DNA from: Pirellulales bacterium
Lineage (GTDB): Bacteria > Planctomycetota > Planctomycetia > Pirellulales > Pirellulaceae
Reading direction: 5' to 3'
Length of the DNA: 61,974 nt
NCBI GenBank assembly: GCA_022451045.1
Contig: JAKUOW010000007.1
Coordinates: 1-61,974 of the forward strand
Positions 36,536 through 46,316 of this stretch are shown one piece after another (within the stretch, counting starts at the first letter, position 1; every line of letters begins with the position of its first letter). The notes under the pieces are model-generated. The model was given only the letters and a program-made list of their open reading frames with translations, was not told the origin of the DNA and did not search any database. A program made the translations under genes and the position numbers.

Positions 36536-37476
36536 CCTTTGATCCCCGTTCTCAGTGGATCATCTTCTTGCAATACCAATTGTGAGTCAGCCGTAATGTA
36601 CGCGGTACCGCGAATGGTTGGCATCACTCGTTCAGAAATGGGGTAGTCGTCTACCTTGGCAATTTCACCTTCAAATACAGATCCTGTAATTCCAGCCTGA
36701 TGCCATGTTTGTCCTTCCGACAGCTTACTATCAGCAGCCAGACATGCTAGTTTTGCACTCGTACCAGTCCCACATGGTGATCGGTCGTACTCTCTTCCCG
36801 GACAAAGCACAAAATTCTTACTGTTGACTCCTTCTTGCTCTGACGGGGAGAACAATTCTATATGGTCAATCTCGCCCCCATCGGACCCCGTAATTCCGTT
36901 CGCGGTAAGCGTCTGTCGCACCTTCCATGAGTAATCCGTCAGATCCTCGATATTCTCATAGTGCACGTGCTGATTGTGGTCATTGATGAGAAAGAACCAA
37001 TTCCCACCCCAGGCAATATCTCCGATAACAATGCCAATCCCAGGTACATCCACTTCAACGTCTTTTGCGAGTCTGTAACTAGCTACGTTTTGCACTTCAA
37101 CACGATTTGATTCGAGCAATTCCAGTTCAACAATTCCAACGTTCGTCTCAATTCGCTGACGACCTGTGCCCTGCCCCAGATATCCAAGCGTCACACCAAG
37201 CCCAATGGTACCGTGTACACACATTCCAAGTGGACCGACATTGTTGAAGAATATCACTCCCGTTGAACATTCCGGTTCAGACGTTGGGCAAAGTAACGCA
37301 CCGACCATGGCATCCCATCCACGGGGTTCGTTGACAACGGCACTTCGAAACCAATCGAATTCTCTTCGAAAACGCTCGCACTGCTGAGCAACCGGTCCGC
37401 CGCCCAAATCAGGAGCACCAGAAACAACAACCCGAGTCGGCTCACCACCGGTATGCGAATCGATAACTCGTATCAC
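36532..37476 (-). CDS. Proline racemase family, probable 4-hydroxyproline 2-epimerase
   Basis: Converts trans-4-hydroxy-L-proline to cis-4-hydroxy-D-proline by a two-base cysteine mechanism. Both catalytic cysteines are present: Cys86 in GPLGMCVHGTIG and Cys235 in DRSPCGTGTS. This argues for epimerase over dehydratase, which would have Thr in place of the second Cys or Ser in place of the first. The start IRVIDSHTGGEPTRVV is canonical. The GTG start at 37476 has AAGGA upstream. It has 314 aa. It overlaps the downstream flavoenzyme. Confidence 0.87.
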   Translation of the reverse strand: MIRVIDSHTGGEPTRVVVSGAPDLGGGPVAQQCERFRREFDWFRSAVVNEPRGWDAMVGALLCPTSEPECSTGVIFFNNVGPLGMCVHGTIGLGVTLGYLGQGTGRQRIETNVGIVELELLESNRVEVQNVASYRLAKDVEVDVPGIGIVIGDIAWGGNWFFLINDHNQHVHYENIEDLTDYSWKVRQTLTANGITGSDGGEIDHIELFSPSEQEGVNSKNFVLCPGREYDRSPCGTGTSAKLACLAADSKLSEGQTWHQAGITGSVFEGEIAKVDDYPISERVMPTIRGTAYITADSQLVLQEDDPLRTGIKG

Positions 37477-37521
37477 GCTTTATTCCTTTCCGGCAAATAT
37501 GCAGAACCAAATGACCGAGTT

Positions 37522-38625
37522 TTAGGATATTTCTACTTCAGGTTTTCCAAGCACATCCATTCTCGGAATAATTCCCATGCCGGGAGATAAGGAAGCAGAC
37601 ATGCGACCGTTGTTGCGTTGTGGTGCCCCCTCTGCCGTGCTGACTGTCACGTAGCTGTTAAAGTCCGTTGACGTAAACAACAGTTCCGGTGGCGTGCTGT
37701 GTGCGAGATGAGCAATGGCTGCCGTCGTAATGTCACCGCCCCAACTATCTTCAATGGTCATTGCAATTCCCAACTCACAGCAAAGATCCCTCGCGAGCTT
37801 AGCTTTGGTTAGCCCGCCAAACTTGCTGATTTTGATGTTCACCACGTCCATCGCCTGATCTGCATAACCACGCATAAGAACATCCATCCCGTTGATGTTC
37901 TCGTCCAATACAAATGGATGGCTTGTACGCCGACGAATCGATAAACACTCGTCGTACGTCTCACACGGCTGTTCGATATACACGTCGATATCCTGCACAG
38001 CACGCACAACACGTGCTGCTTCATGCATAAGCCAGCCAGTATTTGCATCAGCAACAAGTTTATCACCGTCCTCAAGTCGATCTGCAACCTGGCGGATACG
38101 CTCGATATCAACATTAGGATCACCGCCAACTTTTAACTGGAAACGCCGATATCCCTCGCTTCTGTAGCCAGCAACATTATCCGCCATCGCTTCCGGTTCC
38201 TGCTGAGAAATAGCTCGATACAGGACGAAGTCCTCGCCATAGCGACCACCGAGCAACTCACAAATCGGCTGCCCGCTAACCTGACCGAGAATATCCCAGC
38301 AAGCAATATCGATGGGCGACTTGACGTATGCATGTCCCTTAAGTGCGCGATCCATAAAACGATTGAGTGGCAATAACCGAGTCGGATCCATGCCAATCAG
38401 GTGAGGACCAAGTTCCTTGATACCGCTGCGCACGCCTGCTGCATATGCAGGTAAGTAAAACGGACCAAGTGGACAGCATTCGCCGTAACCCACATGCCCG
38501 GTGTCAGTCTCAATTGCGACAATATTGCTGTCAAACACATCGACAGACTTGCCGCCAGACCAGCTGTAAGTCCCCTCATGCAAAGGAAGGTCAACTTGGT
38601 AAACAAGGATACGTTCGATTTTCAT
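37522..38625 (-). CDS. Enolase-superfamily enzyme, hydroxyproline-betaine epimerase / cis-3-hydroxyproline dehydratase-like
   Basis: Mandelate-racemase/muconate-lactonising subgroup. Candidate active site: Lys165 (RFQLKVGG, with Gln where many relatives have the first Lys of KxK), metal ligands Asp193 and Asn195 in ADANTGW, Glu218 (IEQP), Asp241 (LDEN), and Lys265 (IKISKFGG). The QxK form and [16 protein letters not shown] recall the HpbD/C3LHypD group that acts on proline betaines or 3-hydroxyproline. The neighbouring epimerase supports that reading, but the exact substrate is not proven. It has 367 aa and lies 45 bp before the epimerase gene. Confidence 0.78.
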   Translation of the reverse strand: MKIERILVYQVDLPLHEGTYSWSGGKSVDVFDSNIVAIETDTGHVGYGECCPLGPFYLPAYAAGVRSGIKELGPHLIGMDPTRLLPLNRFMDRALKGHAYVKSPIDIACWDILGQVSGQPICELLGGRYGEDFVLYRAISQQEPEAMADNVAGYRSEGYRRFQLKVGGDPNVDIERIRQVADRLEDGDKLVADANTGWLMHEAARVVRAVQDIDVYIEQPCETYDECLSIRRRTSHPFVLDENINGMDVLMRGYADQAMDVVNIKISKFGGLTKAKLARDLCCELGIAMTIEDSWGGDITTAAIAHLAHSTPPELLFTSTDFNSYVTVSTAEGAPQRNNGRMSASLSPGMGIIPRMDVLGKPEVEIS

Positions 38626-38641
38626 ACTTGTTAAGCTTTCG

Positions 38642-39250
38642 TTACTCTCGCCACTCTGTTTTGTCTGCTACATCGCCAGGTGCGCCACGTTTTCGTTCAG
38701 GCCATTCATTCACCGGAAAACCAAGGTAGAGAATACCTAGACAACGATCTTCTTCCCCGAGCCAGCCAAAATACTCACGACTACTTGGTATGTCATAAAT
38801 CGGATTGGTCGACCAAAACACACCCAGGCCCATGGTGGTTGCTGTTAAGTGTAGATTTTGCACCGCACATGCAACTGCCATCACTTCCTCTTCAGCAACA
38901 ATTTTTCCCGGATGCCGCGCCATACCCAACACAATGGCGGCGGAAGCTTCCTTTGCATAGGCGAGCATTTTGACAAGCTTCTGTTCGTTGTATGAATCCT
39001 CAGAAGTATTAGCTCGGTATTGCTGCTCCAGGAACACTGCTAAATCCACTAAGCTCTGTTTGGTGGGATAAACACAAAATCGCCAAGGCTCGGTTAGACC
39101 ATGTGTTGGTGCCCAGTTTGCGTTGGCGGTCAGCAACTCAATTGTTTCACGCGTGATTTCGCGCTCCGAGTAATTTGAACTGCCAGCGTTGTCGATCGGT
39201 TTAACCGTTCGACGATGGCGAATCAGTTCGGTTATCTGGTGTGTATCCAT
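38642..39250 (-). CDS. Nitroreductase-family flavoprotein
   Basis: FMN-dependent oxidoreductase, 202 aa, with the N-terminal [22 protein letters not shown], and the C-terminal MGLGVFWST and LGILYLGFP motifs seen in YdjA-like nitroreductases. It has no signal peptide. It is the first gene of the run that continues into the hydroxyproline genes with a 16-bp gap, so it is likely co-transcribed with them, perhaps as an accessory reductase. It diverges from the EF-hand membrane protein. Confidence 0.83.
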   Translation of the reverse strand: MDTHQITELIRHRRTVKPIDNAGSSNYSEREITRETIELLTANANWAPTHGLTEPWRFCVYPTKQSLVDLAVFLEQQYRANTSEDSYNEQKLVKMLAYAKEASAAIVLGMARHPGKIVAEEEVMAVACAVQNLHLTATTMGLGVFWSTNPIYDIPSSREYFGWLGEEDRCLGILYLGFPVNEWPERKRGAPGDVADKTEWRE

Positions 39251-39395
39251 GTTCTGGTCAGTACATATAACATTTCAAGGTTCAAACCTTGATTGTAATC
39301 ACGCGGCCAAATGTGTGTCAGATGCCAGAAGCAACGATCCACTCTGTATAAGAATTTGCTCAATATCCTCGTGTTTGGTACGAATAACGGTACAT

Positions 39396-41258
39396 ATGAG
39401 CGACATTTACAACGAACATCTAAACTCTCAACTTCAGTCCCACGCGGACATCCTTGAGCTTGCCACTGCACTTTCAGCAGACGGAATCTACTATTCCGAA
39501 CGAGAGCAACTCCTAGAAGAATTGGAATCGCGACGATTTCGAATCAAGATCCTCGTGGATCGCGTCAGTAACACCTATTCCACAGTCCCCGATAATTCCT
39601 TACGAAACGGACGAACGATACAAGGTGTAATCGTTGATACAGAAATCGAAGTCAAGATTCAACTGCCAGATGCACTCAATGACCAGGCAGATGGCCTATC
39701 CCGTGGTGACTCATACGAAGTAGAAGGAATTGTAAATCGTTGGGTCTCCGGCCTCGATCAATTCGAACTCTGGGGAGTCATGCCATCGAATACTGAATCA
39801 ACTGCGGCCGCTGTTGATTCAACGGAGCCTGACCCAGAACAAGTTGAATCGGTAGATTCTCCTGAAGAGCAACCGACTACTGATGATAGCGGTCAGGGTC
39901 CTGAAGAAGACTCAAGCGAGGATCGCAAGGAAACTTCTATAGCAGACCCGGAAGAGGACACCGCAGGAGAACCTGCAGAAAAAGCGCTTGATAATCCAAC
40001 GACAGATGATCAAACGCCAGAATCTAGTGAACTCGATGTTCAAGACAGCGTGGCACAGGAAGAACAAAAAGAGCAAGCAGAAGTTGAGATAAGTACAAAG
40101 GAAGACAATACATCCGACGAGGAAGCTGATGTAGAACCTGTCACTGCGGAACTGTCTGAAGAAACGAGCGAAGACACGAGTGAAGGTACACAAGAAGAAT
40201 CGCAAGAAGAAACAACAACTGAGCCATCAGATGAGCAAGTTGCTAAGGAGTTAGCCGATCTTTTTGAAACAATTGCTAAAACCGAAGATCTATATGCTGA
40301 TGAACAGATCGGAGAATCCGACGATGTTCAAAACACTGTACTAGAAATCGTCGCTGGCCTAGGTTTTGCAGAGCAGTTTTCAGAAGCCGAAAAAGAGACG
40401 AACGGTGTTGCTTCTGACCCTTTTTCAGTATCTAAATCCAAGCCTAAAGACAAACCCACGGCAACCACACGAAGTCGCTCCAAGTCGCAATCGTCTGCCT
40501 ACAGGCTAGTCAAAGGATGCCTGATAGCCCAGTTTGTTATTTTTGGCGTTGTAGCTATCGTTGTCGTCGGTGCTGAGATGTTGAAAGATACCTTTCGTAC
40601 AAGCACGCCATACGCCTACGACATCGCAGAGGAAGCACCTAGTAGTATTCAAACTAAAGCAAATGAGGCGGACCATATCACTTGGTTGATTACCTCAAAA
40701 CAAATCAACGCATTAGAAGGGACAAAGCGATTACTGCCAAAAACTGCGGATAATGATAAGGCAGGAAAGACAATCGTCCAGCAATTTGCTATTAGTCCCA
40801 TTGGCATTTCGAGATCCATTCATGATGAACTGATGAACGCACCGATGGAGTACGTCGTTCCACTAAAAAGTAAACTCGAAAAAGCCCTAACACACCCATG
40901 GTCCACCCCTCAGCATAAGCCGCTGCTACGCAACGTCATTAATCGGATTGAAACGGAAGGTGCTGATCCAGATGCTGACACTGATGCAGATGCAGACACT
41001 GACGAAACCGATGGGCCAAAGATCGATCAGAAACAAATGGCTCGTGCACGCCAACTGGCCGATTTCTTGCTCGACAAACTCGACGCCGACACCGACGGTG
41101 AGTTGAGCTCTGATGAAATCAATCAGGCGGACAACCCAAAGAACACACGGTCGTCTGATCTAAATAAGGACGGCAAGATCACGTACAGAGAACTTGTGAT
41201 CGACATCTATAATAAGATTGGATCGCAAGAGACGATCGATCATGTTGAAAACAACTAA
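39396..41258 (+). CDS. Membrane protein with acidic linker and C-terminal EF-hands
   Basis: Family not recognised. From the ATG at 39396 (620 aa; the earlier in-frame start at 39189 lies inside the nitroreductase gene) there is a folded N-terminal part of about 130 residues. A long Glu/Asp/Ser/Thr-rich disordered stretch (about 135-365) follows, then one transmembrane helix near residues 437-460 (LIAQFVIFGVVAIVVVGAEM). After more helical sequence there are two EF-hand-like calcium loops near the end (DADTDGELSSDE and DLNKDGKITYRE). It probably spans the inner membrane with the EF-hands outside. Confidence 0.7.
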   Translation: MSDIYNEHLNSQLQSHADILELATALSADGIYYSEREQLLEELESRRFRIKILVDRVSNTYSTVPDNSLRNGRTIQGVIVDTEIEVKIQLPDALNDQADGLSRGDSYEVEGIVNRWVSGLDQFELWGVMPSNTESTAAAVDSTEPDPEQVESVDSPEEQPTTDDSGQGPEEDSSEDRKETSIADPEEDTAGEPAEKALDNPTTDDQTPESSELDVQDSVAQEEQKEQAEVEISTKEDNTSDEEADVEPVTAELSEETSEDTSEGTQEESQEETTTEPSDEQVAKELADLFETIAKTEDLYADEQIGESDDVQNTVLEIVAGLGFAEQFSEAEKETNGVASDPFSVSKSKPKDKPTATTRSRSKSQSSAYRLVKGCLIAQFVIFGVVAIVVVGAEMLKDTFRTSTPYAYDIAEEAPSSIQTKANEADHITWLITSKQINALEGTKRLLPKTADNDKAGKTIVQQFAISPIGISRSIHDELMNAPMEYVVPLKSKLEKALTHPWSTPQHKPLLRNVINRIETEGADPDADTDADADTDETDGPKIDQKQMARARQLADFLLDKLDADTDGELSSDEINQADNPKNTRSSDLNKDGKITYRELVIDIYNKIGSQETIDHVENN

Positions 41259-41391
41259 TCGGTATCACTACAGCATTCTTCGTTCGTTAGCAGGGCTTTT
41301 TTCTCCAAACGCAATTCAAGAATCTTTAAAATAAAGATATCAATGCGTTAGCAATGGCAGCTTTGCTAATAACTGTGCGTACGGAGAACAA

Positions 41392-44300
41392 ATGCCTGGT
41401 TTGAGCAAGTCTAGAAGGATCTGTCTAATCGCACTTCTTGTGCTAGCAGCCCACTCGAGCGCTGCTGATGTAGACTACTTGCGTGACATCAAGCCAATCC
41501 TCAAGACTCACTGCGTCAACTGCCATGGCCCAATAAAATCCGAAGGTGACCTACGACTGGACTCATACTCCGAAATCACAAAAGGGGGTGACAGTGGCGA
41601 AGTCCTGATTGCAAGGAAGCCCGATGACAGCCACATCATTCAACGTATCCTTTCCGCCGATGAATCTATCAGAATGCCTATGGATCAAGCCGCATTAGGC
41701 GATCAAGAAAAAACACTACTGCAACGCTGGATTAGCGAGGGAGCAACAGGCCCAAGTAATCCAGCTGCTGAAGATCCAACTAAACATTGGGCATTTCAAG
41801 CTATCCGTCGACCTGACCTCCCCATCGGAATCAGCAAGCAATGGAATCGCAATCCAATTGATTCATTCATATCTGCCAAACATAAACAACATGGATTGCG
41901 TGTAGCAAAGCCTGCCACCAAGCCGGAGTTACTTAGACGACTGTACCTCGACTTAATTGGAATTCCACCCACGCGCGAGCAATTAAAGGCATTTCTAGAC
42001 AACACTTCGCCGCATGCATACATGGATACGGTAAACGCATTGCTGGACAGCCCGATGTACGGTGAACGATGGGGGCGACACTGGCTTGATGTCTGGCGCT
42101 ATAGCGATTGGTACGGATTTCAATCTCAAGTGAGATTCAGCCAGAAGAACATCTGGCATTGGCGGGATTGGACTATTGAATCGCTCAACGCTGATATCGG
42201 TTATGACAGCATGGTTGTGCAACTTCTGGCTGGAGATGAATCTCTGCCGTTTGATCCCGGCCACTTGCGTGCGACTGGCTTTCTCGTGAGGAATCGAAAT
42301 ACTGACAGCCGCGAACAGTGGATTAGAGATACGATTGAACACACCTCCAAAGCCCTCTTTGGCATCACGATGGCGTGTGCACAATGTCATGATCACCCGT
42401 ACGACCCCATCACGCAGGAAGAATATTACAAGTACCGTAATATCTTTGAACCGGTATCTGTAAATATCGACAACGCTGGCGGTGGCCCCAACGGAAATGA
42501 TATCGCCGGTGTTGCACGCATATTTGATCAAAACCGAAATGCAAAAACGACGTTTTACATCCGTGGAAATGACAAAACACCTGATGAGGATCGGGAAATC
42601 ATACCGGGTGTACCTGTCTCTCTCGGTGAGTGGAGCGAACCAGAGGAAGTCACATTACCAGCTCTCGCTAGAATCCCATTACTCCGCGAACCGGTGGCAA
42701 GACAGGTACTGGCGAGATACGAATCGGAGATCGAAACACTACAAATCAAGCTAGCACATGCAACAGAAATCAAGAATCTGTTGGCCATGAGATTAAGCAA
42801 TCCTGACTTCAGGCTGTTTGAAGACAGTACGAATCTGCTATCAACCACTAAAGTGCTAACCGGGGCAATGATGCAGGGTGACTGGTCGCTGACCGATGGA
42901 GTAGCAAGCCATGATTCAGTAAATGCAGACGACGAATCCTGGCTCGATATTCCGGCAATCGTTTCCGCACCAGCATATTTGTCTCTACAAGTCGATGTGG
43001 CCGAGACCACGGAAAACGCATATGTCGGCGTGATCGTCGATACAAAAGATGACTTGCAACATATTGAGGGTTGCCACATTCAGCTAAATGGCGATCAATC
43101 AGGATTACACGTATTTAACGGCTATGAAGGATCACGAAATACACTAGAAAATCTGCAGCGCTCATTCGAAGTTTGGGATACCACCCCTTTAAAGCTTGAA
43201 TTGGTAATTGAAGACAAGCTAATAAACATCTACCTCAATAACACACTGCTTCAAACATACCAATCAGGTTCTATTGAAAACATTCAGTCCGTGCGACTAA
43301 TCACAAGAGGCGCCGTTGTGCAGATTCCTCACCTGGAGTTAAGAGACTGCAGCGAATCACCTGCAATCGTTCCGCCCGATGAGTTTGCAAAGGTCTTACC
43401 AAAAATCTCTATCAATGATATGCCACCACTCTACGAAGAATTCGGCGATATTCTGTTATCGCAAAGCAAACTGAATCTGGCGATCAAGCAGTTGGAATTA
43501 GTCGCGCACAAGGCAGCTGATAAGGCTGACCGATATAGATACCTCGCCGTGCCCGATTCTAATGATGAGGCAGCAGTCACCGCTCATCGAGAAGCACACG
43601 AAGAACTTGCCAAAACAGTACAAGGTCATCAAAGAAAACTCGCACTGCTCAAGGCAGAGCTTGCATTGCAAAAAGCCAGAGTGGATCTGCGAGTAAAGCA
43701 GCTTCCTTCAGCCTCAACAGCCGAACAACAGAGCGAGATTGAAAAAGCAATTGATTCGTCAAAGACAGCACTTGAAAATGCTCTCAAGAATAAAACAAAC
43801 GCCGAACAGAAGTTAACTGCACCCGCAACGCCTCAATATCAGGGACTGATTGGTTCATACGGATCATCCTCTGGTCGACGGCTGTCACTCGCGAACTGGC
43901 TGGTCTCCGACTCGCATCCGCTCACCGCCCGCATCGCGATCAACCATATTTGGTTACGTCACTTCAATCAACCAATTGTTGACTCCGTATTTGATTTTGG
44001 TCTCAATGGCAGCACTCCGACTCATCCTGCCTTACTCGACTTCCTTGCTTCAGAACTAAAATCACCGACATATGATTTTGATCCAACAAGTCAGAGATGG
44101 GGTAAAACGAACGAATCAGCATCATCATGGTCATTAAAGCATATCCACCGTCTCATCGTTACATCTAACACATACCAATTGGCATATCTCAGCAACAAGA
44201 AGAACGCCGCCATTGATAACGACAACCGGTGGTTGTGGCACAGGCCAACTCATCGAATGGATGCAGAGGTAGTGCGTGACAGTGTACTGTTCCTTGCTGG

Positions 44301-44835
44301 CGAATTAGACACAACTATCGGAGGACCATCCTTTCCTTCAGAGCACGGAATGCACGTTAAGAGGCGCAGCATGTACTTCCATCAGTCGCCGGAAGAACAG
44401 ATGGACTTCTTAAAAGTATTTGATGGAGTAGATCCAGCCGAGTGCTACAGAAGACACACCAGTGTTGTACCTCATCAATCTTTAGCTCTCTTTAATAGCG
44501 AACTGGTAATTGTTCAGTCACGGATCCTGGCACATCAATTGAATACCGAGTTTTCAGCAGACGATGACTTCATCATCGCCCTGTTTCAGCACATGCTTTC
44601 CAGACCACCAACAAAACAAGAACATCGTGTATGTAAAGATTTCCTAATCGAACGCACAACAGACTATCAGCAAAACCTGAATCCCAATGAGGATACAGAT
44701 CCCAATAGCACAGTTTCAGCGGATTCGCCTACCGATGAATCATACGAATCTCCATCACAACAACCATCACTTCGTGCTCGAGAGAATCTCACCAAGTCCC
44801 TCTTCAATCACCATGAATTTGTCACCATACCATGA
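41392..44835 (+). CDS. Planctomycete cytochrome c (PSCyt1) + DUF1549 + DUF1553 protein
   Basis: Large secreted protein of the planctomycete-specific class. A signal peptide (1-24) is followed by a heme motif CVNCH (41-45) in the PSCyt1 domain. DUF1549 includes a second CxxCH (ACAQCHDHPYDPI). A central insert of about 170 residues (from about residue 490) looks like a jelly-roll/DUF1080-like domain. A Lys/Glu/Ala coiled-coil region precedes DUF1553 (SLANWLVSDSHPLTARIAIN and onward to RRSMYFHQSPE). It has 1147 aa. It overlaps the DUF1501 gene by 4 bp, the usual pairing. A role in extracellular polysaccharide or other polymer use is suspected for the family, not proven. Confidence 0.88.
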   Translation: MPGLSKSRRICLIALLVLAAHSSAADVDYLRDIKPILKTHCVNCHGPIKSEGDLRLDSYSEITKGGDSGEVLIARKPDDSHIIQRILSADESIRMPMDQAALGDQEKTLLQRWISEGATGPSNPAAEDPTKHWAFQAIRRPDLPIGISKQWNRNPIDSFISAKHKQHGLRVAKPATKPELLRRLYLDLIGIPPTREQLKAFLDNTSPHAYMDTVNALLDSPMYGERWGRHWLDVWRYSDWYGFQSQVRFSQKNIWHWRDWTIESLNADIGYDSMVVQLLAGDESLPFDPGHLRATGFLVRNRNTDSREQWIRDTIEHTSKALFGITMACAQCHDHPYDPITQEEYYKYRNIFEPVSVNIDNAGGGPNGNDIAGVARIFDQNRNAKTTFYIRGNDKTPDEDREIIPGVPVSLGEWSEPEEVTLPALARIPLLREPVARQVLARYESEIETLQIKLAHATEIKNLLAMRLSNPDFRLFEDSTNLLSTTKVLTGAMMQGDWSLTDGVASHDSVNADDESWLDIPAIVSAPAYLSLQVDVAETTENAYVGVIVDTKDDLQHIEGCHIQLNGDQSGLHVFNGYEGSRNTLENLQRSFEVWDTTPLKLELVIEDKLINIYLNNTLLQTYQSGSIENIQSVRLITRGAVVQIPHLELRDCSESPAIVPPDEFAKVLPKISINDMPPLYEEFGDILLSQSKLNLAIKQLELVAHKAADKADRYRYLAVPDSNDEAAVTAHREAHEELAKTVQGHQRKLALLKAELALQKARVDLRVKQLPSASTAEQQSEIEKAIDSSKTALENALKNKTNAEQKLTAPATPQYQGLIGSYGSSSGRRLSLANWLVSDSHPLTARIAINHIWLRHFNQPIVDSVFDFGLNGSTPTHPALLDFLASELKSPTYDFDPTSQRWGKTNESASSWSLKHIHRLIVTSNTYQLAYLSNKKNAAIDNDNRWLWHRPTHRMDAEVVRDSVLFLAGELDTTIGGPSFPSEHGMHVKRRSMYFHQSPEEQMDFLKVFDGVDPAECYRRHTSVVPHQSLALFNSELVIVQSRILAHQLNTEFSADDDFIIALFQHMLSRPPTKQEHRVCKDFLIERTTDYQQNLNPNEDTDPNSTVSADSPTDESYESPSQQPSLRARENLTKSLFNHHEFVTIP

Positions 44836-46292
44836 TCGACCGACCGCAATCTGAATCTCCAATACTGACCCGTCGTGAGCTACTTTCCAATGTTTCATCA
44901 GGTGCCTCAGGATTAGCACTTACCTCCATTCTTTTCAAAGACGGTTATGCTGCTGAAATTCCATCTGATGTTGAATCCATTCAGACGGCACCTGCCAAGT
45001 CCGTAATTTGGTTATTTATGGCTGGCGGCGTAAGTCACATGGAGAGCTTCGACATCAAGCCGGCTCTTAACAAATACGCCGGTAAAACCTTTGAGGAAAC
45101 ACCGTTCAAAGACTTTCTGGACAAGGACCGCATCGAAAAGAACCTTGCCGGACAGGGAATGACCATTCCACCTCACAAAGAGCTCAAAGGTCTAAGCACT
45201 GGTTACAAGAAGTATGGTGAATGCGGACTCGAAGTTGGCGATTGGTTTCAACATATCGGAGAATGCGCAGACGATCTGGCCATCGTCCGCTCATTGTGGA
45301 CGGTTCACCCCAATCATGGCATGCAATTGACCTGGCACACCGGACATCATGTGCGGGAAGGAGCACAACCTACGATCGGCTCATGGGTTGCCTACGGACT
45401 TGGTTCTCTGAATGAGGAATTACCAGAGTTTCTCGTTCTTGGTAATTCCATCGGCGGATGTTGCGGAGGTGAATACGGACATGGCGCCAGTTACCTTGGA
45501 CCGCAGTACGCCGGAGTGAAGCTTTCAACAGACCCGGAAAACCCGCTGCCCTTTGTAAAGCCATTCGGTAAACGCAGACGCAAGAGCGAAGCGCGAGCAG
45601 AGCTCGAATTGATAAACCAACTGAACAACCTATCCTTACAGCGACGGCCGGAAGATGCAGCTCTGGAAGCGAGAATTAAATCGTATGAACTCGCAGCGAA
45701 AATGCAAACTAGCGCCCCGGATCTGGTAAGCATCCAACAGGAGTCACAAGCGACGCTTAATCTCTATGGGATCAACCATGATCACTCTCGTGAATTCGGT
45801 ACGCAATGCCTGATTGCCAGACGGATGGTGGAGGCCGGAGTTCGTTTTATCCAGATTTATCACGGGACAGGCGGCGCAGGAAAATGGGATGCTCACAGCG
45901 ATATTAAAAAGAAATACGATGTTCAGGCACCGGCAGTGGATCAACCAATCTCGGGATTGCTCAAGGATCTGAAACAGCGTGGTCTACTCGATTCAACACT
46001 GGTCGTTTTCGGTACGGAGTTTGGTCGCACACCGGGAGCTCAGGGAACTGGTCGCGACCATCATCCTCAAGGTTTCACCTGCTGGTTAGCCGGTGGGGGA
46101 ATTAAAGGTGGTATCACGCATGGGGCCACAGATGAACTTGGGTTTTATGCTGTAGACAATCCACATTACGTAACTGATGTGCACGCAACTGTTTTACACC
46201 AGCTAGGACTGGATTCGCACAAACTTGAAATCCCCGGTAGAAAGCGGCTGGATATTCACCGGGGATTGCCTATTGATGACATCATCGCGTAA
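44832..46292 (+). CDS. DUF1501 protein (alkaline-phosphatase-fold), Tat-type signal
   Basis: Partner of the upstream DUF1549/DUF1553 protein (ATGA overlap). The N-terminus has a twin-arginine-like TRRELL followed by a hydrophobic stretch. DUF1501 motifs are VIWLFMAGGVSHMESFDIKP, TGHHVREGAQPTIGSWVAYG, LIARRMVEAGVRFIQIYHG, VVFGTEFGRTPGAQGTGRDH and HPQGFTCWLAGGGIKGG. It has 486 aa. The fold resembles sulfatases and phosphatases; catalytic role unknown. It is convergent with the mandelate-racemase-family gene. Confidence 0.88.
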   Translation: MIDRPQSESPILTRRELLSNVSSGASGLALTSILFKDGYAAEIPSDVESIQTAPAKSVIWLFMAGGVSHMESFDIKPALNKYAGKTFEETPFKDFLDKDRIEKNLAGQGMTIPPHKELKGLSTGYKKYGECGLEVGDWFQHIGECADDLAIVRSLWTVHPNHGMQLTWHTGHHVREGAQPTIGSWVAYGLGSLNEELPEFLVLGNSIGGCCGGEYGHGASYLGPQYAGVKLSTDPENPLPFVKPFGKRRRKSEARAELELINQLNNLSLQRRPEDAALEARIKSYELAAKMQTSAPDLVSIQQESQATLNLYGINHDHSREFGTQCLIARRMVEAGVRFIQIYHGTGGAGKWDAHSDIKKKYDVQAPAVDQPISGLLKDLKQRGLLDSTLVVFGTEFGRTPGAQGTGRDHHPQGFTCWLAGGGIKGGITHGATDELGFYAVDNPHYVTDVHATVLHQLGLDSHKLEIPGRKRLDIHRGLPIDDIIA

Positions 46293-46316
46293 CCAAATCA
46301 ATTGAATCCAGCAACA

